From positions 124,001 to 188,000 of the forward strand of contig JAPQWV010000685.1 in assembly GCA_027422505.1 (NCBI GenBank): a stretch of DNA of 64,000 nt. The letters run 5' to 3'. A program made the translations under genes and the position numbers. A model generated the notes under the pieces. That model was not told the DNA's origin, did no database searches, and saw nothing but the letters and a program-made list of their open reading frames with translations. The stretch comes from Craterostigma plantagineum. Its lineage: Eukaryota; Streptophyta; Magnoliopsida; Lamiales; Linderniaceae. This document shows, piece by piece, positions 25,782-37,114 of this stretch. Each line of letters opens with the position of its first letter. The first letter of the stretch is position 1.

Positions 25782-26242
25782 TGTGGAGAAAGCAAGACAA
25801 ATCAAATTAGAATTCTCTAATGATAAAGCCATGTAGTCTAAGGATAAGAATTCAATATTATAATCATTAGTGAGGTAAGCAATGACATACATATTATTGT
25901 CATTAAGCTAAACCTTTAGCCTATAAATAGGCTTACTACATTCATTAGAAAACACACCAAAAAAACACCAAAGAAAGAAAAGAAGAGAGAGAGGGAGAAA
26001 GAAAGAAAGAAAAAAAAATAGAGGGTTTGTTCGGTATTTGCTCCAACAATAAAGAGAGATAGTGTGTATTTTCTCCTTTATAGATTGAGAGGTTGTAACC
26101 CCTGTTTTTACCCCAGTAATAAATTTCTACCCCGCCCGTGGTTTTTTACCCCAAGTTAAAAAGGGGTTTTCCACGTAAATTCCCGTGTTCCATTTATCCT
26201 CACAGTCATTTCCAATTTCATTAAGCTGTCCATTTCGCAACA
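25782..26242 (+). repeat. 3' LTR of the copia element
   Basis: 461 bases, preceded by the purine-rich tract 'aagtgggaga'. It differs from the 5' LTR by very few substitutions and a few one-base indels or poly-A length changes. Confidence 0.93.
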
Positions 26243-26247
26243 GATAT

Positions 26248-27325
26248 CACAAAGAAGCGTTGTTTGTTTCGAAAGGCTTTCAGCAACACGAGGAGGCTTC
26301 GGGTAATCGTAAACACGTTGTGAGCTAAGCTAAGAATTTAACAACATGAAAGAAGCATAGAAACACTGGTCATATATTATAGTATATATCGATTACTGGT
26401 GGAAGAAAACAAGAATGTCGCTAGAGTATATACTCGTAGATAATTGTGATGAATATCTCGAGGGTTTCAGAAATTATTGCAGGACATAATGCACGAGAAG
26501 ACAGTTCCAAACCTTACTTAGTATAATGGTGTTGCATAGCGAATAAACCGAATAATTTTGGTGAGAGTATATTTGATGCTCAAATGACTAATCTATCTAA
26601 GCCATTTAGGGTTATCAATTGACTACCTTCATCATTTGGAATTTTTCCAATTGTAAGAAAGTGAAGTCTGGAAAAAAGCATTCCAATATGTCATAGAAGC
26701 CTCTTTGATTGAAAAAGTTTGGGGTAATCGTCAACATGTCACGAGCTAAGCTAACACCATCTCCAATAGAAAAACTCATTCTCAAATTATTAATTCTCTC
26801 AAACCATCAAACTAATTCTAACTCAAAAGACAATTAACGTAATATTCTCTTTCACCCAACGTTTCGATAGTATCCACATATATTTTACAACTTTTCACAT
26901 TATACCAAGCTATTATTTTTAAATTCGATTGCAAAAAATACTTTTATAAAATTAAAATCAATAGGGTGGTATTAGCTTATAAGAACGGAGTAAAAAGGCC
27001 TTAGAATGACCAATACATAAACACGTTAACTTTGATGCCCGAAATTCACCAAAAAAAATTGCGGAAATATTTTCTTGAAGATAATTTTTTGTACAATTAA
27101 TAAATAAAATCCAAAACGGCTTTGTTTGGTGTTAGCAGCAATCAATTGGTCATGTCATGACTAACTCAGTCATGGTCTGCAGAATTAAGGAGTACCTTTC
27201 AAATCCTTTCACTTATTACAACACTAAAAGTTGTCGGGAACCAAAAATTTATACTACTCCATCTGATTTAAAAAGAAGTCGTTTTGCACACATGTTAAGA
27301 TATAAATGAAAACTTGATCATAACG
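26248..27325. other. Intergenic, second copy of the duplicated segment
   Basis: 26565-26755 is the intact sister of the segment split by the copia insertion. From about 26753 the sequence 'accatctccaatag' resembles a MITE end. Otherwise AT-rich, no gene. Confidence 0.55.
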
Positions 27326-27441
27326 TTAATGAGGGGTTTTTAATTAAATAATAATAAAAAAACAATCATTAACAAAATAAACATCAAATGAAAACTATTG
27401 ATAAAACAGCAATTTTCGTACTCTGGGAGTACGAGTTAATA
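27326..27441 (+). repeat. Third copy of an inner-arm block of the large inverted repeat
   Basis: Nearly identical to 28172-28290 in direct orientation and to 29020-29150 in inverted orientation. It carries the 'gtactctgggagtac' palindrome. No matching copy is seen beyond the right arm near 37625, so the structure is asymmetric. Confidence 0.85.
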
Positions 27442-29379
27442 ACCTGAAATCAACCTGAAATCAACATGCTATCACCCATTTAACCTGAATAATTTAAATA
27501 TTAAATATCCTCAATATAAATAAAAACTTGTATTATTTGGAATTTTAATTGTTGTTGATTTTTAGAAAAAAAGTGCTTTGTTTCTCTATTGTTTTATTTA
27601 ATTTGCAATTATGATTATTTATTTTCTTTTTTATTTTAAACAGGCAGGCGGGTTAATGAGTTATATTTAGGTTAAAGCAGGTGGGGTCGAGTCAGGTTAG
27701 GGTTCGATACAATTCCAACTTTGTCTATCATCGTGTTGAATTCTTTGCGAATGAAACTCAGTGATATTTTTTTAAACAAACAATAATTGCATGGGTTCAA
27801 TACTTTATTGTTGGTTGCTAATATGAGGGATGTCTAGCCAAGATATTCAACTCATTCGCTCTTAGGTGCCTAGCAGTCTATGGCACAAATTAGGAAAACA
27901 TTGTCTGCGTTGAGTTGGTTAGCATACGCTGTTGCGTGCGTCTTATACATAACATTCCTCTTTCTACCACGAATGGTTTCAATTAATATCTGCATGGAAG
28001 CTGATAATGAGAAGTACAGACAAACCTATACTATCTCACATTCTAAAACGAGTCATTACAACTCTTCTTTTATTCTTAGATAAGAAGTTGTTTACTGTTT
28101 AAAAAAAAATCTTTAATATTTACAATTTTACCCCTTATATTAATAATTGTATAGATTAAATAAGATAAAACAATTCATTAACGGGGGTTTTTAATTAAAT
28201 AATAATAAAAAAACAATCATTAACAAAATAAACATCAAATGAAAACTATTGATAAAACAGCAATTTCGTACTCTGGGAGTACGAGTTACTAACTCGTATT
28301 CTAGGATTACGAGTTACTACTCCACGCTGGCCTACTGACCATGACATGGCTTTTCAAGTAACTCGTATTCCTGGAATACGAGTTACTCTTTTCTTTTCTT
28401 TTTTTAATTTTAACTAATTTATATTATTATAATAAAATCCACCAAATCATAAAATCATCGTTATCTCATGTAACATACATAATAAAAATCCATAAACGCA
28501 TCTAAATTACTGTTTGTTTCGCGACGATTAAAATGACATGCATATCTTATATTTTTCGAATATCGGAGATATATTTTTTATTTTCCGATAATAATTTATT
28601 GGACTGTAATTCATCATCTTCATTTTGTTTGGCAAAGAAGAACTGTAACAGACACATACAACAAGAAAGGGACCCGCAAAAACTACGAAGAAAACTTTAA
28701 AGAGAGGCTCGTACTAAAACAGAGCATAACTATATAAAATAATACACCACTATATCTACATAAAATAAATAAAACATATATTTCCGATATTCGAAAAAAT
28801 AAAGATATGCATGTCATTTTAATCGTCGCGAAACAAACAGTAATTTAGATGCGTTTATGGATTTTTATTATGTATGTTACATGAGATAACGATGATTTTA
28901 TGATTTGGTGGATTTTATTATTAATAATATAAATTAAGTTAAAATTAAAAAAAAAAGAAAAAAGTAACTCGTATTCCAGGAATACGAGTTACTTGAAAAG
29001 CCGAGTAGTAACTCGTAATCCTGGAATACGAGTTAGTAACTCGTACTCCCAGAGTACGAAAATTGCTGTTTTATCAATAGTTTTCATTTGATGTTTATTT
29101 TGTTAATGATTGTTTTTTTATTATTATTTAATTAAAAACCCCTGTTAATGAATTGTTTTATCTTATTTAATCTATACAATTATTAATATAAGGGGTAAAA
29201 TTGTAAAAATATAAAGATTTTTTTTTTAAACAGTAAAACAACTTCTTATCTAAGAATAAAAGAAGAGTTGTAATGACTCGTTTTAGAATGAGAGATAGTA
29301 TAGGTTTTTTGTACTTCTCATTATCAGCTTCCATGCAGATATTAATTGAAACCATTCGTGGTAGAAAGAGGAATGTTAT

Positions 29380-30522
29380 TGATATGGACTATCCCAATCA
29401 AAGAATTTATATGTGGGATTTAGAAGATTTATATAGCCGATAAATAAGATATCTCAAAGTTTTGGGGCGTGCGTAAGGTACTTATTGGTGAGGGAACTGA
29501 AAGGACGTATTTGGGATCTTAGGACTTGTTTAGGACGGCTTGGGACGTTGGGTCATGTTTGGGGATATGTCTGGGACGTGTAGGGACACGTCGGGACGTG
29601 TTGGGACGTGTAGGGACATGTCGGGATGTCTGGGGACGTGTTGGGATGTATTGGAACGTGAAAGGGACGTAACAAAAAGGACACAAGATGTACGTGGTTC
29701 GGATCTTTGCAGATCCTACGTCCACGGGCGCTCTAAAACCTCTTTCACTATACTTTGAATGATTTACACGCTCAAACAACTCACTCCCTCACATTTATCT
29801 CAAGAACACATAAGAAAATAGCTAATGGGACGTTAAAGATGTTGTGTTTAACGTAGAAAGAGAATTTTCTAAATGTTAAGAAGTGTTAGAATGAGAGTTG
29901 TCTCGTGAAAATGGTGAAGTCCCCTTTATATAGGAGGCTCTTGGATATTGCCTGGAGGTACGTCCCTAGCTCCTGGATATTGCCCAGATTCCTGCTGATA
30001 TGACCTCCTGGGACACTGTGATGCTACAGAATGGCAGGCCGTCTGTCACAGTCATTCCTGCAGCAGTTACAGCTTCTGTGCTGTCAGGGATGTCAGGCGG
30101 CTGGAGATGGGACTTGGCTCTGCACTGTCAGGTACAACAGGTGGATGGGACAGGTTCTGTCAGAACAGCTTTTCAGTGGTGTCAGACGTCCTTTCAGACT
30201 TCTGACCGTTTGGCGAAGCTTCCTCACGACGCTTCCTCGGGACGACAGGACATGGTTAGCACAATAGGTCCCAAAATAGTTCCCTAGTATGGGCGTTAGG
30301 TCCCTAAAGTCTTTTGGAGGTCCCTAGAACCCTTATTTCCTGTTGTTAGCTCCCTAAAGTGTGTTGAAGGTCCCTAAAACCCGTCTGAGGTCCCTAAAAG
30401 TCTCCCTTCATAATCTAACTTTGTATTTTTCAAGGAAGCTCATATTTTTTACTAAGTCTCTTAATAGCTAATTATTTCCTTAATTTAGTTATTTTTAGCC
30501 TGCCTAATTTATGTCCGTATCA
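29380..30522 (-). repeat. LTR (3' LTR in the element's own orientation)
   Basis: Contains an array of ~10-base 'gggacgtgt' variants at about 29525-29665, the 'acgtggttcgg ... ctacgtccacgg' block, and repeated 'aggtccctaaa' words at about 30290-30400. Confidence 0.9.
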
Positions 30523-30540
30523 ACCACTCCCTACTCTAAT
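30523..30540 (-). other. Polypurine tract of the minus-strand LTR element
   Basis: On the minus strand this reads as a purine-rich stretch (gagtagggagtggt) immediately before the LTR, as expected for a plus-strand DNA primer. Confidence 0.6.
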
Positions 30541-32256
30541 TTGTCTTTGGGAACAAAAGAGGAAATTAGAGTAAAATTTGTAAGGCAGGCTTGTAATTAA
30601 AATAAAGGATCGTAGGTCATACATCCCTTAACGAGAAACCTTTATTCTTTCTTGGAAAGGCACGTTCCTTCTCTTCATTTTTTTTTGCCATGGAGCTAGC
30701 GCCTTTCGATCAAGTGCCTTAGACTCTCCAAGCTAGTGCACTGTCTGTAGCTCCCTTGCTCCTCAGGTTCTTTCGGCCAAGGCTATTCGCGAGGAGGTCC
30801 CTCCTTCTGTGAGGACGAAATCCTTACCAGGACTCACCCAAAATCCTTACTCTGTTTCTGGGAAGATGCGTTTTATGAGCGGGAATAGTTCCCAAGTTCA
30901 TTAGCACACCCTCTGTAGCTCCCTTGATCCTTTATGTCCTGGTGGCTAGGGACGTTCGCGAGGAGATTCCTCCTTCTGAAGGGACGGTGGATGTCCCCGG
31001 CGGTTCCTTTCTCTGTTAGGGAGCTCAAAAAGTTCCTATTACTGCCCATGTCCCTGGTGTTAGAAGAAAAAATAACTTCACGCAATTGGTCAGAAGGAAA
31101 AGCAAAAAAAAGTTATGTCCTTCCTCCCCCGAGGCGTAGGTGTTGAGCCTCTTATGGGACCTATAGGGACTTCAGTGGGTGAGCTCCCTGCTTCTGCGGA
31201 CCATCTGAACAGACGTGAACAGATAGCCTGCTAAGTTGTTGGGTGCTCCTAGATGATCAGAGGGTCATCCCTCTGAGGTTCTTCTTAGGTGGTGGAACGT
31301 AGCTTCCGATCTGTCTGCAGAATCTTCAAGTCAGGACCTGAAGATAACTAACAAACAGAGTTAGTGGAGCAGCACGATGGAGAAAGGCGGAGCTCTATGG
31401 AGAAAGAAGAACGAAAAGGTAACTCTCGTGAAATAGCACGAGGAGGGTCCCTGGAGATTCTTCTCTAAGGGGAAGGAAGAGTGGGATGCCGATTCCACGG
31501 GCATGGCGGAGGTGCATGTGGCTGCCCAGTTGGTGGCTACGAAGGCTAATGATATTCGCCTTTGCTAGTACAATCTCCTGTCCCCATCGGCATTCTTATA
31601 GGACTTGACTGAAGACTGGCTCCAGGCCTATTTGAAGGACTCTCTTCCCCTCTGAGGAATCTTGGGCCTCTGATGCAACACTTCCCCGTGGGCGGCTTCA
31701 GTGCTGGGTCCTCGAGAATTGATGTCGTGTATGCTCTTCGGGACCTTCCTTTTCCTGAGTGCTTCCAGAGAGATCTGCAGGTCTCCGAGGACCTTCATTA
31801 TTCGCTCCCTGCCGCAGAGAAGCATACAAAGGTCCTGGCCCGCTGCTGGTGTTGTTGATCCATCGTCTCCAACTCCTGCAATGCTTTAGGGAGCTTAACT
31901 CCCCTATGTTGAACCCTGTTTTTCCTTAGGCTTTGTTGTCGCCGTTGCGTACGTCGTCCTTGGGACCTGATGGCGGAGCTCCTCTTTGAGCCTTGCACTT
32001 TGAAGGAGATCCTCAGGTCCTACTGTATGTCCCTCCTAGCTCCTGGGACATCATATTTGTATAGACCTCTCCTTTTTTCACCATGGTGATAGCCTGTAAA
32101 AAATACTATGTTATTTTTTCCTTTCGGGACATAATGGTATGGGGAGCTTAACTCCCCATGTACGCATGTTTCACCGGAGTTCCCTTTCTCCTGTATTTCA
32201 TGTTTTTGCATCCTTTCGGGACCTGATGGATATTCCTGGGAACATCATTATCGTGG

Positions 32257-32955
32257 CATGATTATAGCGCCAGCTCGCTTAGATGCATGGTTATAGCGCC
32301 AACTCGCTTAGTAATTCGTAAGCCAAGTACGAATTCATGCCTGGGTTGCAATGACCGTCGTCATTGTCCTCAGGTGTCATTTGCGCTAGGCTCTCTATGT
32401 CCTTAGCGATTTCAGTATTTGTGTAGACACTTAGGTCTATAAAATATGGGGATCCCCTCATTGATTTACCCTGGTTATAGCGCCAGCTTCGCTTTGGTAC
32501 AATTCACGTCGCAGGCCTACTGAGAGCCTTTGATGTCCTGTACATCGCAGCCCGTCAGCGGCGGCATCTTGTACACCCTTACGGGCATCATTCACATCAC
32601 AGATAGATTATCTTTGACGTCCTGTACACCGCAGGTCCGTCGACCTTTGGCATCAAATCACACCGCAGATATATTATCTTTGGCGTCCTGTACACCGCAG
32701 GTCCGTCGACCTTTGGCATCGATTATATTATACGGTGCACTGTTTATTGTATAATAAAATATTTTATTCCGACAAGGCGGTATTTCCTGAGGGACATCAT
32801 TAGTTTACCCTGGTTATTGCGCCAGCTTCGCTTAAAATGCGTGGTTATAGCGCCCGCTCGCTTAAATTGCGTGGTTATAGCGCCCGCTCACTTAAATACG
32901 TGGATATAGCGCCAGCTCGCTTAGTGCGTGGTTATAGCGCCAGCTCGCTTTTCGG
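32257..32955. repeat. Tandem repeats inside the LTR element: 'ttatagcgccagctcgctt' and 'cgtcctgtacaccgcagg' arrays
   Basis: About eight copies of a 'ttatagcgcc[ac]gctcgctta' motif; the last five, about 32813-32950, are spaced 30 bases apart. Between them (32525-32720) are three copies of a block carrying 'cctgtacaccgcaggtccg' or close variants. No ORF spans them. Confidence 0.85.
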
Positions 32956-33302
32956 GCTCTTTGTTGGAGGCCTGGGAATTTGAAGTAATGGAGCTCCTTT
33001 CTCCTCGGTAATGCGGAGGTCCCTGGCTCCAGATCTCCGGAGGTCCGGACCTTCGACTGAATAAGTGTACCATCTCGGGCTCTATTGGAAGTTGGAATTT
33101 TCCTGGCCTGGAGCTCCGACTATGATAGGGATGCGAGCCTTAACTGGAGTGGCACATGTCTAGAGGAGGCGGGGGTTATCTGCATTCAGTTGGCATAGAT
33201 CCCCCGGTCTCCCTCTCGACTGTCTTCAGACCTTAGTCGAGGCTATGGCCAATGAACGTCCTCGGACATCCCATTAGGGTGGGCCCTTCGATTCATCCTT
33301 CA

Positions 33303-35720
33303 AATGATCGTAGTTGTTAGTAGGATGCATATATTTAGTGTGGTAATGATAAATGAAAATGAGGTTTAGAGGGTCTCGGAGTTTCGGCTAAGAGCCTTCT
33401 TATCGTGGGATGTCTCCTGGTTAATGTCAGGATTTCCACCATGTTGTTGCGTCACGGTGGAAGTTCCGTAGGACCCTAAGGAGGGATCTCGACAGCTCCA
33501 TGCTAATGCGTGCATGGAGGTCCTCGTACGCCAGTACTGAGCTGAGCTTTGACCTCCGCGGAGCTTCATGTGCCAGCGCGGAGCCGGGCTTTTTTGCCTT
33601 TATTGCAGCATGGAGCTGGACCTTTAGGTCTTCTGCCAGCGTGGAGCTGGAATTTTATAGGTCCCGCAGTCGGAGCTCCGGATCTTCCTGCCAGCGCGAA
33701 GCTGGGAGGTTCTGAATGCGGATCTTCGGGCTTCTTGCCAGAGCGAAGCTGGGAGATCCCGGATGAGGAGCTTCGGGTCTTTGTGCCAGCACGGAGCTCG
33801 ACTTGATTTTCTACGGACCTTACCAACGTGGAACTGGGATTGGAGGTCCTGGGGATCCTTGCCAGCGCAGAGCTCGGCTTGAGGCTGAGCCTTAAATGGA
33901 GCTGGCCCAGAGGAGGTGGGGTTGTCTGCCTCTAATCGCCACAGATCCCCCAGGCTCCTTCTTGGCCACCTCCTGAACTTGGTTGAGGTCACGGCCAAAG
34001 GACTTCCTCAGGTGCTCTGTTATGATGGGTCCTTCGATTTTACCCTTCAAATGATAGCAGTTGTTAGCATGATGTATGCACTTATTAAGGTATTGATAAT
34101 ATAAATGGGAATGTGAGTTAGAGGGCCCTGGTGTCCCGACGAAGAGCCTTATCAACGCGGGATGCCTTCCGCGGATTTTCATGTGCCCTCAGGGAACTGG
34201 GCTGTTATCTCCTATTGATCTTTCGTCGGCACGGAGCTGACTTCTAGATCCACGGACCTTCGTGTACTGGCGAGGAGCTTGGCTTGTATCTCCCGCGGAT
34301 ATTCGGATGTCAGCATGGAGATTCCTTCTAAGTTCCGCGGAGCTTCGCGTGCTAGCGAGGAGCTAGAAGGTCTCAATTTAGAGCTCCGGGTCTTTGTACC
34401 AGCGCGGAGCTGGATTTTTTAAGCCTTCTGCCAGCGCGGAACTGAACTTTGAGGTCTTTCTGACTTTCGTACACCATTGATGGGCTGGGCGTCTAAGTCC
34501 TTCAAATGACAACAGTTGTTAGTATGGTCGTCATTTATCATAGTATATAAGTGAAAACGAAATTTAGAGGGTCCTGGAATTCCGGCTAAGGTCCTCCTCA
34601 TCACAGGAGGTCCCTCGAGCTGATGTCAATTTCTTTTGGATTTGCATAGTGGTGCGAATCTTTATGGGGCCCTCGAAAGAGGTCCCCAAGGCTCCCTCCT
34701 TCTTTGCATGACTACTCGCCGTTTGAGGTCCGTGAGTTGGTCTCGAAGTTCCATCTCCTTTTCGGCCGTAGTGTCTTTCCTTTTTTCCTAGCATGGCTCA
34801 GTTTTTTCTGGAGCTCCCAGCTCCCTTCGAAACTCGTGGAGGTCCGCCTAGATGTTCTGAGATTCCTTTATGCCTTATTTGTACCGTCTTGTTTATCTTC
34901 ATCATCTCGGACTTGTGTTTCAGGTCCTGGCCTTTCCTCAGTTTGGCAGTTTTCGGAGGTCCTCCTCCCCCGCGGTCAGTTTCTGACTTCAACTACTCTG
35001 GGTGGATCTTGTCCATATCTGGAGGAGGTACCTTCAGCCTTGTTCAAGGCCCTCATCAGTGAACCCCCACATGTCCTACCGTGTGGAGTCCTTTTTTCCA
35101 TCCTTCAAAAGATAATCATGGCTAGCATGGTAAACATGTTTATTTTGATAACCATAATATATAATAGAGAATGAAATTTTAGATAGTCCTGAGGTCCCGG
35201 CTAAAAGCCTTGTCAACGCGGAATGCCTTCCGTGGATCTTCATGTGTCCGCATGGAACTGGGCTTTTATCTCCCACTAATCGCCGCGCGGAGCTGACTTC
35301 TAGGTCCCAGGATCTTCGTAAGCCCGCGCGGAGCTGGCTCTTGGGTCCCCAAGATCATTACATACCAGCGCAGAGCTAGTCGCTGGGTCCCCAGGATCTT
35401 CATGTCTCAGCCTGAAGAGTCCTTCAAGGTTCCACGGACCTTCGCGTGCTGGCGATGAGCTTGGCTTGTACCTCCCGCAGATCTTCGGACGTCAGCATCG
35501 GATTCCTTCTAGGTTCCGCGGAGCTTCGCGTGCTAGCGAAGAGCTGGAAGATCCCGAATGTGAGGCTTCGGGTCTTCATGCTAGCGCGGAGCTGGACTTT
35601 TAGGTCCCGGATATGGAATTTTGGTCTTCATCCTTTCCTTCTCTCTGCCAAGGTGATGCTCGGGGCATTACGTCTCGGGAGCTTCAGTTGTGCTTTGGCA
35701 GCTCTTGCGGAGTGTAGGTC
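33303..35720. repeat. Four higher-order repeats with ~20 'gccagcgcggagctgg' motifs
   Basis: Four related blocks begin at about 33303, 34049, 34504 and 35107. Each has 'aaatgat..cagttgttag', an AT-rich stretch, 'ttagagggtcc' and 'ggctaa[ga]agccttatcaacgcggga' variants. They are followed by runs of the 16-base 'gccagcgcggagctgg' motif every 35-60 bases. The 34260-34420 and 35440-35600 portions align closely to each other. Confidence 0.85.
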
Positions 35721-35962
35721 CAGATTCTTCGCCAGAAAGGGATCTACTCCCATCAGCTCTTGTACTCATCTCTAGTAGCCTCAACGAACTGTGGGTCTAG
35801 GTTTTATTTTTGCACCGGATGACCTTCTTCCAACGACTTTTTCCGCGGCTTTCGTCTCGTCCCAACAGAAATCAAGAAAAGGGGAAAGAAATAAAAAAAA
35901 AACATTAAGCACCGCTTCGCACAATATAGGCAAAATCACTCACGCCTTCAACTCTGAATTTT

Positions 35963-35978
35963 CCCACAGACGGCGCCA
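35963..35978 (-). other. Primer-binding site of the minus-strand LTR element
   Basis: Minus strand TGGCGCCGTCTGTGGG, two bases inside the LTR at 35981. The leading TGG complements a tRNA CCA end. I do not assign the tRNA. Confidence 0.8.
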
Positions 35979-35980
35979 TT

Positions 35981-37114
35981 TGATATGGGGCTATCCCAAT
36001 CAAAGAATTTATATGTGGGATTTAGAAGATTTATATAGCCGATAAATAAGATATCTCAAAGTTTTGGGGCGTGCGTAAGGTACTTATTGGTGAGGGAACT
36101 GAAAGGGACGTATTTGGGATCTTAGGACTTGTTAGGACGTGTTTGGGACGTTGGGTCATGTTTGGGGATATGTCTGGGACGTGTAGGGACACGTCGGGAC
36201 GTGTTGGGACGTGTAGGGACATGTCGGGATGTCTGGGGACGTGTTGGGATGTATTGGAACGTGAAAGGGACGTAACAAAAAGGACACAAGATGTACGTGG
36301 TTCGGATCTTTGCAGATCCTACGTCCACGGGCGCTCTAAAACCTCTTTCACTATACTTTGAATGATTTACACGCTCAAACAACTCACTCCCTCACATTTA
36401 TCTCAAGAACACATAAGAAAATAGCTAATGGGACGTTAAAGATGTTGTGTTTAACGTAGAAAGAGATAAATGTTAAGAAGTGTTAGAATGAGAGTTGTCT
36501 CGTGAAAATGGTGAAGTCCCCTTTATATAGGAGGCTCTTGGATATTGCCTGGAGGTACGTCCCTAGCTCCTGGATATTGCCCAGATTCCTGCTGATATGA
36601 CCTCCTGGGACACTGTGATGCTACAGAATGGCAGGCCGTCTGTCACAGCATTCCTGCAGCAGTTACAGCTTCTGTGCTGTCAGGGATGTCAGGCGGCTGG
36701 AGATGGGACTTGGCTCTGCACTGTCAGGTAAACAGGTGGATGGGACAGGTTCTGTCAGAACAGCTTTTCAGTGGTGTCAGACGTCCTTTCAGACTTCTGA
36801 CCGTTGGCGAAGCTTCCTCACGACGCTTCCTCGGGACGACAGGACATGGTTAGCACAATAGGTCCCAAAATAGTTCCCTAGTATGGGCGTTAGGTCCCTA
36901 AAGTCTTTTGGAGGTCCCTAGAACCCTTATTTCCTGTCGTTAGCTCCCTAAAGTGTGTTGAAGGTCCCTAAAACCCGTCTGAGGTCCTAAAAGTCTCCCT
37001 TCATAATCTAACTTTGTATTTTTCAAGGAAGCTCATATTTTTTACTAAGTCTCTTAATAGCTAATTATTTCCTTAATTTAGTTATTTTAGCCTGCCTAAT
37101 TTATGTCTGTATCA
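35981..37114 (-). repeat. LTR (5' LTR in the element's own orientation)
   Basis: Near-identical to 29380-30522. Differences are a handful of substitutions and about eight indels, most of a single base. One ~6-base indel lies near 29862 (left copy). Confidence 0.9.

Larger units (their letters stand above)
20977..26242 (+). mobile_element. Ty1/copia LTR retrotransposon, complete ends
   Basis: 5,266-bp element flanked by 5-bp duplications GATAT at 20972-20976 and 26243-26247. The LTRs begin TGTGGAGAAAG and end CGCAACA. Domain order is gag, zinc knuckle, protease, integrase, reverse transcriptase, RNase H, which defines copia. The RT resembles the Tnt1 group by eye. The LTRs are nearly identical, so the insertion is recent, yet the coding region carries several one-base frame breaks. 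Confidence 0.95.
29380..37114 (-). mobile_element. Non-autonomous LTR retrotransposon (LARD-like), minus strand
   Basis: 7,735 bp, flanked by 5-bp duplications GTTAT at 29375-29379 and 37115-37119. LTRs of about 1.14 kb begin TGATATGG and end GTATCA on the plus strand. Orientation is minus: next to the right-hand LTR, 35963-35978 reads on the minus strand as TGGCGCCGTCTGTGGG, a typical primer-binding site two bases from the LTR. The left-hand LTR is preceded on the minus strand by the purine-rich tract 'gagtagggagtggt'. The 5.46-kb interior has no recognisable gag, protease, RT or integrase in any frame. It is GC-richer than its surroundings and built of degenerate repeats. Propagation would need enzymes supplied by a partner. 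Confidence 0.88.

Noticed and set aside
27880..28083. ORF starting MAQIRKTLSALSW as a transposon-encoded protein
   Set aside because: It lies in the inverted-repeat arm, is mirrored in the other arm at 29167-29355 with different frames, and matches no family. Read as a chance ORF.
29540..29758. Proline/threonine/arginine-rich ORFs in both LTRs as proteins
   Set aside because: They are translations of the 'gggacgtgt' array. Present in both LTRs by duplication, not as genes.
33624..33998. 124-codon minus ORF as a gag gene of the LTR element
   Set aside because: It is the GC-rich 'gccagcgcggagctgg' repeat read in one frame. There is no capsid or zinc-knuckle motif.
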